From assembly GCF_003014485.1 (NCBI RefSeq), contig NZ_PYGA01000015.1, positions 62,001-126,000 on the forward strand: DNA of 64,000 bases, given 5' to 3'. A program made the translations under genes and the position numbers. The stretch comes from Murinocardiopsis flavida (GTDB lineage: Bacteria; Actinomycetota; Actinomycetes; Streptosporangiales; Streptosporangiaceae). Below the pieces are notes generated by a model, which searched no databases, was not told the origin of the DNA, and worked only from the letters and a program-made list of their open reading frames with translations. Of this stretch, positions 23,259 to 31,559 are shown in pieces (the stretch's first letter is position 1; each line of letters starts with the position of its first letter).

Positions 23259-23287
23259 TTGATCGATCATCGATCAGTACGTAGAGT
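23259..23287 (+). promoter_or_regulatory. Promoter of pdhABC
   Basis: TTGATC at 23259-23264 and TAGAGT at 23282-23287 are separated by exactly 17 bases, fitting a housekeeping sigma-70-type promoter directed at pdhA. The leader to the ATG at 23464 would then be about 170 bases. The operator-like palindrome at 23260-23276 overlaps the -35 element and spacer. Confidence 0.6.
23260..23276. promoter_or_regulatory. Palindrome TGATCGATCATCGATCA, probable GntR operator
   Basis: The arms TGATCGAT and ATCGATCA are perfect and flank a single central C. The site is AT-richer than its surroundings and overlaps the -35 and spacer of the pdh promoter, so binding of the neighbouring GntR protein would repress it. 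Confidence 0.65.
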
Positions 23288-23463
23288 GTGCGCGACGAAC
23301 TTCACACAAATGTATCTACAGCCACTCTCAGCGCGCCCACCGCCCCGCACGGCACCGGGCGCGCCCGTCATGACCGTGCTCGACAGCGCGGGATCATGGC
23401 AGCAGGTCTCGCCCGGCCACCCGCACGGTCCGAGGCCGCCTCAGCACGAAGAAAGGCATCACG

Positions 23464-24564
23464 ATGGCTGAAACGGCCAAGTCGAAAGGCGGCGGCGCCA
23501 AGACCTCCGGCGGCCGCAAACGCGGCCGGAAGGACTCCCCTTCGGGTATCGGCGCCGAGCCGCCCAAGGACCTGCTGGACTACTACCGGCAGATGCTGCT
23601 GATCCGGCGCTTCGAGGAGCGGACCGCGCAGGCGTACACCCAGGCCCGCATCGGCGGGTACTGCCACCTCAACCTGGGTGAGGAGGCCACGGTCGTCGGC
23701 CTGATGACCGCACTCCAGGAACGCGACTACCTGTTCACGAACTACCGCGAACACGGCTACGCCCTCGGCAAGGGCATCAGCAGCCGCCGGGTCATGGCCG
23801 AGCTCTACGGGCGCACCGACGGCGTGTCCAAGGGCTGGGGCGGCTCCATGCACATGTTCGACACCCAGGTGCGCCTGCTGGGCGGCTACGGCATCGTCGG
23901 CGGCCAGCTCCCCCTCGCCACCGGCGCGGCGCTCGCCGTCACCTACAAGGGCGGCGACGAGGTCGTCATGTGCCAGATGGGCGACGGGACGACCAACATC
24001 GGCGCCTGGCACGAGTCGCTGAACATCGCGGCGCTGTGGAACCTCCCCGTCGTCTACGTCGTGGTCAACAACTACACCGGCATGGGGACGACGGTGGAGC
24101 GGTCCTCCGCGGAGCCCGAGCTGTACAAGCGCGGCTCGGCGTTCCGGATCGAGGGCGAGCGCGTCGACGGCCAGGACGTCCTGGCGGTCCGCGACGCGGC
24201 GACCGACCTCGTCGAGCGCGCCCGCGCGGAGCAGCGCCCCTTCCTGCTCGAGACCATGAGCCACCGCATGAAGGGCCACTCCGTGGTCGACCCCGCCAAG
24301 TACCGCACCGAGGAGCAGGCCGAGGAGGCCAAGGGCAACGACCCGCTCGCGGCGTTCGAGCGGCAGCTCACCGAGGCCGGCGTCCTCGACGACGCCACGA
24401 AGAAGGAGATCGCGGACTCCGTCAAGGACGAGGTCGCCGACGCGGCCGACTTCGCCGAGAACAGCCCGCACCCCGACGTCTCCACGCTGTTCGACTACAC
24501 CTACGCCACCCCCGTGGCGAACGAATCGACTCGCATGCCCGCCGACCCGGTGTTCGCCGAGTAG
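23464..24564 (+). CDS. pdhA: Pyruvate dehydrogenase E1 component subunit alpha
   Basis: With the beta subunit this thiamine-diphosphate enzyme decarboxylates pyruvate and passes the acetyl group to the lipoyl arm of E2. The 366-residue protein has a 30-residue basic tail, then the E1-alpha core: YYRQMLLIRRFEE at about 40-52, the NYREHGYALGKG loop, and GWGGSMHMF. The ThDP motif begins GDGTTNIGAWHESLN near residue 175, and NNYTGMGT follows. The phosphorylation-loop-like YRTEEQAEE is also present. It differs from branched-chain keto-acid E1 alpha in these loops, and acetoin dehydrogenase is the main alternative. It is the first gene of a three-gene operon, with 16 bases to the next start. The ATG has AAAGG eight bases upstream. 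Confidence 0.92.
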   Translation: MAETAKSKGGGAKTSGGRKRGRKDSPSGIGAEPPKDLLDYYRQMLLIRRFEERTAQAYTQARIGGYCHLNLGEEATVVGLMTALQERDYLFTNYREHGYALGKGISSRRVMAELYGRTDGVSKGWGGSMHMFDTQVRLLGGYGIVGGQLPLATGAALAVTYKGGDEVVMCQMGDGTTNIGAWHESLNIAALWNLPVVYVVVNNYTGMGTTVERSSAEPELYKRGSAFRIEGERVDGQDVLAVRDAATDLVERARAEQRPFLLETMSHRMKGHSVVDPAKYRTEEQAEEAKGNDPLAAFERQLTEAGVLDDATKKEIADSVKDEVADAADFAENSPHPDVSTLFDYTYATPVANESTRMPADPVFAE

Positions 24565-24580
24565 AGATTAGGAGCGGGTC

Positions 24581-25579
24581 ATGTCCGTCATCACTTACCG
24601 CCAGGCGCTGCGCGAGACCATCCGCGCCGAGATGCACCGCGACGAGAACGTCTTCCTCATCGGCGAGGAGATCGGCGTCTTCGAAGGGTCCTACAAGATC
24701 ACCGAGGGCCTGCTGAAGGAGTTCGGCGAGCGCAGGGTGCGCGACACCCCCATTGCCGAAGAGGGCTTCGTCGGCGCCGCGGTCGGCGCCGCGATGCTGG
24801 GCCTGCGCCCGGTCGTCGAGCTCATGACGATCAACTTCTCGCTGATCGCCATCGACCAGATCATCAACCACGCCGCCAAGATCTACGGCATGTTCGGCGG
24901 CCAGAACAGCGTGCCGATGGTCATCCGCACACCGGGCGGCGGCGGCCAGCAGCTCGGCGCGACCCACTCGCAGAACATCGAGCTGTTCTACTCCTTCATC
25001 CCCGGCCTGAAGGTCCTCGCGCCGAGCACCCCCGCCGAGGCGGCGTCGATGATGCGCGCGGCGATCCGCGACGACGACCCCGTGCTGTTCCTGGAGAACC
25101 TCGGCCTGTACAACTCCAAGGGCGAGGTCCCCGAGGAGGACGACACCGTCGCCGAGATCGGCCGGGCCGCCGTCACCCGCGAAGGGTCCGACATCACCCT
25201 CATCGGCTACTCCCGGATGGCCACCGTCGCCACCAGGGTCGCCGAGTCGCTCGCCGAGGACGGGATCAGCGTCGAGGTCGTCGACCTGCGGAGCCTGCGC
25301 CCGCTCGACCGTGAGACGATCGTCGCGTCGGTCCGCAAGACGGGCTGCGCGGTCGTCGCCGAAGACGACTGGCTGACCTACGGCATCGGCGCCGAGATCG
25401 CCGCCTCCATCCAGGAGGGCGCGTTCGACTTCCTCGACGCCCCCGTGCGCCGGGTGGCCATGGCCGAGGTCCCGATGCCGTACGCGAAGCCGCTGGAGAC
25501 GGCGGCCCTTCCGTCGGTCGACTCGATCACCACCGCGATCCACGAGACCCTGGCCGCTGTCGGCCGGCGGGTCGGTTAA
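24581..25579 (+). CDS. pdhB: Pyruvate dehydrogenase E1 component subunit beta
   Basis: This 332-residue subunit completes the E1 heterotetramer and supplies the part of the active site that activates thiamine diphosphate. The N-terminal stretch YRQALRETIRAEMHRDENVF and the IGEEIG motif at residues 26-31 with its catalytic Glu match the E1-beta family. So do RVRDTPIAEEGFVGAAVGAA, GGGGQQLGATHSQ and the C-terminal VVAEDDWLTYGIGAEI stretch, all in the usual order. The length is standard. A GGAG site lies before the ATG at 24581. The intergenic distances on either side are only 16 and 14 bases, so it must be co-transcribed with pdhA and pdhC. Confidence 0.94.
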   Translation: MSVITYRQALRETIRAEMHRDENVFLIGEEIGVFEGSYKITEGLLKEFGERRVRDTPIAEEGFVGAAVGAAMLGLRPVVELMTINFSLIAIDQIINHAAKIYGMFGGQNSVPMVIRTPGGGGQQLGATHSQNIELFYSFIPGLKVLAPSTPAEAASMMRAAIRDDDPVLFLENLGLYNSKGEVPEEDDTVAEIGRAAVTREGSDITLIGYSRMATVATRVAESLAEDGISVEVVDLRSLRPLDRETIVASVRKTGCAVVAEDDWLTYGIGAEIAASIQEGAFDFLDAPVRRVAMAEVPMPYAKPLETAALPSVDSITTAIHETLAAVGRRVG

Positions 25580-25593
25580 ACAGGGGAACGACC

Positions 25594-26898
25594 ATGACTG
25601 AGATCTACATGCCGCGCCTCTCCGACACCATGGAGGAAGGCGTCATCAGCTCCTGGGTCAAGCAGGTCGGCGAGAAGGTGGCGCCCGGCGACGTCCTGGT
25701 CGAGATCGAGACCGACAAGGCCGTCATGGAGTACGAGGCGTACGAGGAGGGTTACCTCGTCAAGCAGTCGGTGAGCGAGGGCGACACCGTCCCCATCGGC
25801 TCGGTGATCGGCGTGCTCGGCGAGAGCGCCGACTCCTCGCCCGAGGAGTCGGGCGGCGGTTCGGCGGCGCCCGCCCCCGAGACCGCGGCGCCCGAGGCCG
25901 CGGCACCGGCGCAGGAGTCCGCGCAGAGCGGCGGCGGCGCCGAAGCCCCGCCGGCCGCGCCGGGCGGATCGTCCGACGGCCCGCGCCCGCGCAGCTCCCC
26001 GCTGGCGCGGCGGCTCGCGCGCGAGTACGGGCTGAACATCGAGGAGATCGACGGCTCGGGGCCCAAGGGCCGCGTGGTGCGCGCCGACATCGAGGCCGCA
26101 CGCGGCAACGGCACGGCGCAGGCGCAGGCCCCCCAGGCGCCCGCCGCGCGGCAGCCGGCCGCCGCGGCACCGGCGAAGGGCGGCCCGCAGGACGCCTACG
26201 ACGACGGCCGCGCGTCCGAGGAGGTCCCGCTCTCCCAGATGCGCAAGGTCATCGCGCGCCGGCTGACGCAGAGCAAGCAGGAGGTCCCGCACTTCTACCT
26301 GCGCCGCGCCATCGACGCCGAGGCGCTGAAGGCGTTCCGCACCGACATCAACGCCCGGCTCGCCGAGGACGGCGTCAAGATCAGCTTCAACGACCTGATC
26401 GTCAAGGCCGTGGCCACCACGCTGAAGCGGCACCCGAAGGTCAACTCCTCCTGGGTGGACGACAAGCTCCTCCAGCACGGCCGCATCAACGTCGGCGTCG
26501 CCGTCGCCGTGGACGAGGGCCTGCTCGTCCCGGTGCTGCACGACACCGACAAGACCACGCTGTCCGAGATCGCCGCGAACACCCGCGAGCTCGCCGGGCG
26601 GGCACGCGACGGCAAGCTGAAGCCGCAGGAGATGAGCGGCGGCACGTTCAGCATCTCCAACCTGGGGATGTTCGGCGTCGACAGCTTCTCCGCCGTCATC
26701 AACCCACCCGAGGCCGCGATCCTGGCGATCGGCGCCATGCGGCAGGAGGCGGTCGTGCGCGACGGCGAGGTCGCCGTCCGCAACACGATCGCGCTGGAGC
26801 TGTCGGTCGACCACAGGGCCGTCGACGGCGCCGTGGGCGCCGCGTTCCTCAAGGACCTCGCCGAGACCCTGGAGGAGCCGCTGCGCATCCTCGTCTGA
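25594..26898 (+). CDS. pdhC: Pyruvate dehydrogenase E2, dihydrolipoamide acetyltransferase
   Basis: E2 transfers the acetyl group from its lipoyl arm to CoA and forms the core of the complex. The 434 residues show one lipoyl domain at 1-75, with the lipoylated Lys in ETDKAVMEYEA. A Pro/Ala/Ser/Gly linker follows, then a peripheral-subunit-binding domain near 130-170 (SSPLARRLAREYGLNIEEI and GSGPKGRVVRADIE). The catalytic domain from about 205 ends with the active-site HRAVDGAVGAAFL. A single lipoyl domain is common in this operon type. E3 (dihydrolipoamide dehydrogenase) is not encoded here and must come from elsewhere. A long hairpin follows the stop codon. Confidence 0.94.
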   Translation: MTEIYMPRLSDTMEEGVISSWVKQVGEKVAPGDVLVEIETDKAVMEYEAYEEGYLVKQSVSEGDTVPIGSVIGVLGESADSSPEESGGGSAAPAPETAAPEAAAPAQESAQSGGGAEAPPAAPGGSSDGPRPRSSPLARRLAREYGLNIEEIDGSGPKGRVVRADIEAARGNGTAQAQAPQAPAARQPAAAAPAKGGPQDAYDDGRASEEVPLSQMRKVIARRLTQSKQEVPHFYLRRAIDAEALKAFRTDINARLAEDGVKISFNDLIVKAVATTLKRHPKVNSSWVDDKLLQHGRINVGVAVAVDEGLLVPVLHDTDKTTLSEIAANTRELAGRARDGKLKPQEMSGGTFSISNLGMFGVDSFSAVINPPEAAILAIGAMRQEAVVRDGEVAVRNTIALELSVDHRAVDGAVGAAFLKDLAETLEEPLRILV

Positions 26899-26929
26899 GG
26901 ACGGCACGCGCACAGCGGCGCACGCACGT

Positions 26930-26967
26930 GAACGGGCCGCCGGGGCAACAGCCCGGGCGGCCCGTTC
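26930..26967. terminator. Terminator hairpin after pdhC, shared with the convergent TetR gene
   Basis: Perfect 12-base arms GAACGGGCCGCC (26930-26941) and GGCGGCCCGTTC (26956-26967) continue inward after one mismatch as GGG/CCC. It begins 32 bases after the pdhC stop and ends 19 bases before the TetR stop, fitting a bidirectional terminator. Confidence 0.7.
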
Positions 26968-26985
26968 GCGTGCGCCGGCCCGGTC

Positions 26986-27759
26986 TCAGCCGGCGGGGTC
27001 GGCGGCGGCGTCAGGGCCGGCGGGGCCGGCGCTCCGTTCGATGTGCGCCTCGATGCCGTCGAGGATGCGGCGCAGGCCGAACTCGAAGTGCGCCTCGTGG
27101 TCGCCGAGGTGGCCGCCCACCGCCGCCTCGGCCCACAAGGGGTACTGGTCGAAATCGACGACGCTGTTCACGAAGCGCACGTGGGCGGCCTCCCATGCGG
27201 CGTCGGCCCCGGCGGAGTCGACGGCGGCGCGGGCGCTGCCGTGGACGTAGCCGTCGATGGTCTCCACGGCCGCGACCCGCTCGGCGGTGGTGAGGGGGGT
27301 GCGGGCGAGGACGCGCAGCGCCGACTCGTACCACCGCAGCAGGTTGGGCCCCAGAAGCGGGCGGACCGTCGCCAGGCGCAGCAGCCACGGCCGGGAGCGG
27401 AACGACGCCCAGTCGGCCCTGGCCCACACCTCGATCTGCGCGCGCCACGTGCCCGGGACGGTGTGCGGCAGGGGCGCGTCGGCGATGAAGGTGTCGAGCA
27501 TGAGCGCGAGCAGCGCCGAACGTCCGGGCACGTAGGTGTAGAGCGAGGCGACGCCGACGCCGAGGCGGGCGGCGACCTTGCGCATCGACAGCGCGTCGAG
27601 CCCGTCGGCCTCGGCGGTCGCGGCCGCCGCCGTGGTGATCTGGACGAGGGTCAGCCCGCGATCGGGGCCGCGGGCCGGCTTGGGCAGCCGCCCGGACCAG
27701 AGTAGTTCCAGCGCACGCGTTGGATCGGGCTCGGACTTGGCGGGTTCTTCCGTATCCAT
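26986..27759 (-). CDS. TetR/AcrR family regulator with TetR_C-type ligand domain
   Basis: The 257-residue protein has a longer N-terminal tail than most TetR proteins, so the DNA-binding region lies at about 40-85. Its helix-turn-helix contains LDALSMRKVAARLGVGVASLYTYV. The C-terminal part begins WRAQIEVWARADWASF and resembles the tetracycline-repressor C-terminal type. The ATG at 27759 is preferred, with AGGA about eleven bases upstream; an ATG at 27771 is in frame but sits directly on that site. It is divergent from a DUF418 membrane protein gene, and perfect palindromes lie between, so it probably represses that gene and itself. The ligand is unknown. Confidence 0.87.
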   Translation of the reverse strand: MDTEEPAKSEPDPTRALELLWSGRLPKPARGPDRGLTLVQITTAAAATAEADGLDALSMRKVAARLGVGVASLYTYVPGRSALLALMLDTFIADAPLPHTVPGTWRAQIEVWARADWASFRSRPWLLRLATVRPLLGPNLLRWYESALRVLARTPLTTAERVAAVETIDGYVHGSARAAVDSAGADAAWEAAHVRFVNSVVDFDQYPLWAEAAVGGHLGDHEAHFEFGLRRILDGIEAHIERSAGPAGPDAAADPAG

Positions 27760-27775
27760 GATTGCGATCATCCTA

Positions 27776-27814
27776 GAACAGCGAATAGTGTTCGGAGTAA
27801 TCCGAACATTGTTC
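27776..27814. promoter_or_regulatory. Overlapping GAACA/TGTTC palindromes, probable TetR operator
   Basis: The core is TGTTCGGA-N4-TCCGAACA at 27789-27808, with perfect eight-base arms. Extra half-sites GAACA at 27776-27780 and GTTC at 27811-27814 extend the pattern so that two sets of inverted half-sites overlap. It lies in the 81-base divergent region between the TetR and DUF418 genes. Confidence 0.7.
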
Positions 27815-27840
27815 GTAGTTTTTGGAATGGAGCCACCGGA

Positions 27841-29070
27841 ATGTCCGCGATCTCCCGTCCGCCGACCCGCCGCGGCCCGGCGACCCCACTGGAACGGTCA
27901 CCGGCCCCCGACCTCGCACGGGGCGTGATGCTGTTGCTGATCGTCCTGTCCAACACCGGCTTCTACCTGTGGGCGGCCGAGCACGGCCCCACCGGATGGC
28001 ACCCGGTCGACGGCTCCGCGATCGACGGCGCCGTCCAGTTCGCCATGATCACAGCGCTCGACCTGCGCGTGTATCCGATGTTCGCCTTCCTGTTCGGCTA
28101 CGGGATGATGCAGCTCTTCCGCCGCCAGGTCGCGGCAGGCCGCACCGAGCGGTCCGCCCTCGTCCTGCTCAGCAAGCGGCACCTGTGCCTCATCGCCATC
28201 GGCGCACTGCACGCCGGGCTGCTCATGGCCGGCGACATCGTGGGCCTCTACGGGCTGGTCGGCCTGGCCCTGAGCTGGCTTTTCATCCGCCGCACCAACC
28301 GGACGCTGCTGATCGCCGCCGGGGCCGCCGTCTCCCTGCTGCTGCTCCTGACCGCCCTGACGGTCCTCGACGCCGTCTCCGGAGCCGCCACGGCCGCGAC
28401 CACCCCCTCCACCGTGTACTACGCCGCGGGCACCGCCGACTGGGGCGCCGCCGCCGTCACCCGGCTGACGACCTGGCTGTTCAGCACGACCCTTGTCGGC
28501 GGGTTCCTGGGGTTCACCTTCCACGCGGCGATGCTCCTCGGGTTCTGGGCCGCCCGGCGGCGCGTCTTGGAGCGCCCCGGCGCGCACCTCGGGCTCCTCA
28601 GGGCGACCGCCGCCATCGGCATCCCGATCGGCTTGCTCGGCGGGCTCCCCGTGGCGCTCGCCCAGGTCGGCGTGCTCGACATCGCGCCGAACCACCTGGG
28701 CGACCAGGGTCCGTGGTTCATGGTGCAGATGGCCACCGGGCTGCCCGCCGGACTGGGCTACGCCGCCCTCTTCGGCCTGCTGGCGCACCACCTGTCCGAG
28801 CGCGCGCTCCGCGGCACAGCGGCGACCGTCGTCGCCGCGGTCGGCAAGCGCTCGCTGTCCTGCTACCTCGCCCACTCGCTGCTGTTCGCGCCGCTGCTCG
28901 CAGCGTGGGGCCTCGGCCTGGGCGCGCACTTCGGCAGCGCGAGCATGGCGCTGTTCGCCATCGGCGTGTGGCTGGTCGTCGCCATCGGCGCCTACGCACT
29001 GGAGCGGGCCCACCGCAAGGGCCCCGCTGAAGCGGTTCTGCGCAGGGCCGTCTACGGCCCGGCCGCCTGA
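27841..29070 (+). CDS. DUF418 family integral membrane protein
   Basis: The 409-residue protein has about nine to ten hydrophobic segments and the DUF418 pattern. Near the start is PDLARGVMLLLIVLSN, then YPMFAFLFGYGMMQLF and a GLYGLVGLAL segment. At the C-terminus are VGKRSLSCYLAHSLLF and a short cytosolic tail. DUF418 proteins are related to the acyltransferase-3/OpgC group, and some may move or modify small molecules at the membrane; no substrate is known for this one. The ATG at 27841 has GGAG nine bases upstream. It is controlled, by position, by the divergent TetR regulator, the usual arrangement for a gene induced by a small ligand. Confidence 0.87.
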   Translation: MSAISRPPTRRGPATPLERSPAPDLARGVMLLLIVLSNTGFYLWAAEHGPTGWHPVDGSAIDGAVQFAMITALDLRVYPMFAFLFGYGMMQLFRRQVAAGRTERSALVLLSKRHLCLIAIGALHAGLLMAGDIVGLYGLVGLALSWLFIRRTNRTLLIAAGAAVSLLLLLTALTVLDAVSGAATAATTPSTVYYAAGTADWGAAAVTRLTTWLFSTTLVGGFLGFTFHAAMLLGFWAARRRVLERPGAHLGLLRATAAIGIPIGLLGGLPVALAQVGVLDIAPNHLGDQGPWFMVQMATGLPAGLGYAALFGLLAHHLSERALRGTAATVVAAVGKRSLSCYLAHSLLFAPLLAAWGLGLGAHFGSASMALFAIGVWLVVAIGAYALERAHRKGPAEAVLRRAVYGPAA

Positions 29071-29152
29071 TCCCCGGCCGCGGGCGGCGGACCCCCTCGA
29101 GACCCGGGCCGGTGCCCCGCCCGCCGCCGGGCCCGCAGCGGCGGGGCCGCGC

Positions 29153-29179
29153 GGGTACTCAGGCCGGAACTGAGTACCC
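29153..29179. promoter_or_regulatory. Inverted repeat GGGTACTCAG-N7-CTGAGTACCC
   Basis: Perfect ten-base arms at 29153-29162 and 29170-29179 lie 43 bases before the start of the next gene and 83 bases after the DUF418 stop. It could be a terminator hairpin for DUF418 or an operator for the following gene; the lack of a T-run and its closeness to the start favour an operator. Confidence 0.45.
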
Positions 29180-29221
29180 GGACCGTGGCGTACCCCCGGG
29201 TGCCCCGGGGAGTATCGGTGC

Positions 29222-29725
29222 ATGAGCGAGAACCACGGCACAGCAGTCCGAGACCACGACAGCTCCCCCATGCCCGCACTGGGGCTGTGGGCGGCGGGGG
29301 CGGCGGTCGTCCTCGGCGGGTCATTCGCGCTCTTCTGGGCCCGCGGCCTCTACCTGGTCCCCCCGAAGAGCGTCACGAACCTCGACGACCCCGACTACCT
29401 GTACCGCGTCCCCTTCTCCCCCTTGGTCGAGAACGTCATCGGCGTCGCGGCCGTCGTCCTGTTCTGCGTCGGCGTCGTCGTGCTCGCCCGTGCGACCGCG
29501 CGGAACCGGCTCGACGCCGCCTGGTGGATCGTCGTGGGCCTGGCCGCCGCCGCGGGGCTGATCACCGGCTTCACCTGGGCGGTCTACACCGCACCGACGA
29601 TCGGCGCCAACATCGGCGCCGGGTTCATGAGCCTGGTCGGCACCCCGGTAGCGGTGGCGCTGCTGCTCGGGGCGGCGGGCACCGCCCTGTACCTGCGGCG
29701 GCGCGCCCGCCGCCACCGGAGCTGA
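29222..29725 (+). CDS. Four-helix membrane protein of unknown function
   Basis: The 167-residue protein has a hydrophilic N-terminus and hydrophobic segments at about 20-42, 70-90, 99-122 and 130-155. An exposed loop between the first two contains SVTNLDDPDYLYRVPF, and a strongly basic RRRARRHRS tail should stay in the cytosol. No family was recognised. GGGGAG lies nine bases before the ATG. An inverted repeat just upstream may control it. The next gene in the same direction, an acetyltransferase, begins 127 bases later and need not share its transcript. Confidence 0.72.
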   Translation: MSENHGTAVRDHDSSPMPALGLWAAGAAVVLGGSFALFWARGLYLVPPKSVTNLDDPDYLYRVPFSPLVENVIGVAAVVLFCVGVVVLARATARNRLDAAWWIVVGLAAAAGLITGFTWAVYTAPTIGANIGAGFMSLVGTPVAVALLLGAAGTALYLRRRARRHRS

Positions 29726-29852
29726 GCCGGGACGCGGGGAGCACCGGCGGCGGGCCGCGGAACCACGCGCGGCCCGTCGTCCGTTGTCAGCGCAGGGCCG
29801 GGCCGTCGACCCGGCCCCGCTGAACCATCACCGACTTCCCGAAAGGCGGCGC

Positions 29853-30461
29853 ATGTCATCTGCCCGCACCGCGGCCGGCGGCGTCCGGCCCGCCACAGCG
29901 GCCGACCTCCCCGCGATCGCCGACACCCTGGCGGCGGCGTTCGCCGACTACCGGTGGACGCGGTGGTGCCTCCCGCAGGAACGGCACCTCGAACGGCTGC
30001 GCGCCATGCAGCTGTACTTCACCGAACGGATCGGCCTGCCCTACGGCAGCGTCTGGACGTCGGACGACGCCGCCGCCGTTGCGGTGTGGACCCGGCCCGA
30101 CACAGCGGTGCCGCCCGAACTCTTCGCGGGGCCCGAACTGGCGCGCGCCTACGGCGACCGCCTGGAGCCGATGCTCGCCGCCGACGCCGTCCTCGCCGAG
30201 CACCGGCCCGCGGAGCCCGCCTGGTTCCTCGCGACGGTCGGCGTCCGCCCGCACTCGCAGGGCCGCGGGCTGGGCCGCGCCGTCATCGAACCGGGCCTGC
30301 GCGCCGCCGACGCCTCCGGGCACCCGTGCTTCCTGGAGACCTCCGAGGAGGCGAACGTCGAGCTGTACCGCCGCTTCGGCTTCGAGGTCACGGCGGTCGA
30401 GGACGCCCTCCCCGGCGCGGCCCCCACTACCTGGTCCATGCTCCGCGCGCCCCAGGTGTGA
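29853..30461 (+). CDS. GNAT family N-acetyltransferase
   Basis: GNAT enzymes transfer an acetyl group from acetyl-CoA to an amine on a small molecule or protein. The 202-residue protein starts with VRPATAADLPAIADTLAAAF, a common GNAT opening. It has the acetyl-CoA binding loop VGVRPHSQGRGLGRAVI with the Gln/Arg-x2-Gly-x-Gly/Ala pattern near residues 128-144. The late CFLETSEEANVELYRRFGFE segment is also typical. The ATG at 29853 has AAAGG about seven to eight bases upstream; the longer reading from 29784 lacks support. The substrate is not known. Confidence 0.87.
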   Translation: MSSARTAAGGVRPATAADLPAIADTLAAAFADYRWTRWCLPQERHLERLRAMQLYFTERIGLPYGSVWTSDDAAAVAVWTRPDTAVPPELFAGPELARAYGDRLEPMLAADAVLAEHRPAEPAWFLATVGVRPHSQGRGLGRAVIEPGLRAADASGHPCFLETSEEANVELYRRFGFEVTAVEDALPGAAPTTWSMLRAPQV

Positions 30462-30727
30462 GCCGCAGCGGGCCGGTGCGGCGCCCGCGCGGACGCGTGC
30501 GCCCTGCCGCGGCGGCGCGCCCCCGGGACCGCCCGCACACCTGGCGTTGCGCCGGCTCCGCGGTGCCGCCAGTGACACCACGTCATGCCTCGACCGCAAA
30601 GGACGTCATGCCGGACCGGTGACGCGGTCCCACTGCCGCACAGGCGCTGCTCCCGATGGAATGAGGGACATGAGCAGGCGGGCCGGGACCTTCGGCCCAC
30701 CCCCCGCGGCAGAACGAGGAGAACGAC

Positions 30728-31402
30728 ATGGCACCGCTCGAAGAGACAGCGAACGACCGCAACGGCGAGACCGCCCGGGCAGCGCAGCCCGTGGACGTGC
30801 AGCAGACGGTGCTCGACCAGGTGGGCGGCCCCATGGGCATGGTGTACTCCACCATCCCCGTCGTGCTCTTCGCGGCGGCCGTGCCCTTCGCCTCGCTCCC
30901 CGTCGCGATCGGCGGCTCCATCGCCGTCGCCCTTGCGCTGGCGGTGTTCCGGATGTGGCGCGGTGAGAAGTTCATGGCCGCGATGGGCGGCGTGTTCGGC
31001 GTCGCCGCCGCCGGCGGCGTCTCCGCGGTGACCGGTGAAGCGGCCGACTTCTTCCTCATCGGCATCGTGGCCGCCGGGCTCGCCTTCGTCGGCAGCCTCA
31101 TCTCGCAGATCGCGCGCCGCCCGGTGACCGGAATGATCTGGAACGCCGTGCACGGCGGCAAGTACGCCTGGCGCGAGGACCGACCCACGCTGCTCGCCCA
31201 CGACATCGCGACCACTGCGGTGACGCTCATGTTCGCCGCTCGGTACGGCGTGCAGCAGTGGCTCTACCTGGCCGACTCCACCACCGGCCTGGCCATCGCC
31301 GACACCGTGACCGGCTTCCCGCTCACCGCCGTCGCGGCACTGCCTGTGATCTGGGCCTTCCGTCGCTCCACCAAGCGCCTCATCAAGCCCGCCACCGCGT
31401 AG
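30728..31402 (+). CDS. DUF3159 family membrane protein
   Basis: The 224-residue protein belongs to DUF3159, an actinobacterial family of integral membrane proteins without assigned function. The features seen are a hydrophilic N-terminal 30 residues and five to six membrane segments. Family-typical stretches include VLDQVGGPMGMVYSTIPVVL, ISQIARRPVTGMIWN and a late ARYGVQQWLYLAD. The ATG at 30728 has GAGGAG six bases upstream. A 12-base-pair hairpin at 31435-31462 ends the transcript. Its neighbours are unrelated in function. Confidence 0.87.
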   Translation: MAPLEETANDRNGETARAAQPVDVQQTVLDQVGGPMGMVYSTIPVVLFAAAVPFASLPVAIGGSIAVALALAVFRMWRGEKFMAAMGGVFGVAAAGGVSAVTGEAADFFLIGIVAAGLAFVGSLISQIARRPVTGMIWNAVHGGKYAWREDRPTLLAHDIATTAVTLMFAARYGVQQWLYLADSTTGLAIADTVTGFPLTAVAALPVIWAFRRSTKRLIKPATA

Positions 31403-31434
31403 TTCGCGCAGTACGGCCGACCGGCCACTCGACA

Positions 31435-31462
31435 ACGGCCCCCGCCGCACGGCGGGGGCCGT
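31435..31462 (+). terminator. Terminator hairpin after the DUF3159 gene
   Basis: Perfect twelve-base arms ACGGCCCCCGCC and GGCGGGGGCCGT enclose a GCAC loop, 32 bases after the stop codon. It lacks a T-run. Confidence 0.65.
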
Positions 31463-31559
31463 CGGCATGCCGCGGGACGGCCGCGTGCCGGGCGCCGACC
31501 CCGCCCGTTGATCGCCGCCACCGCTGGAGACCCGAATGATGTTCATGTTCTAATTCAGC

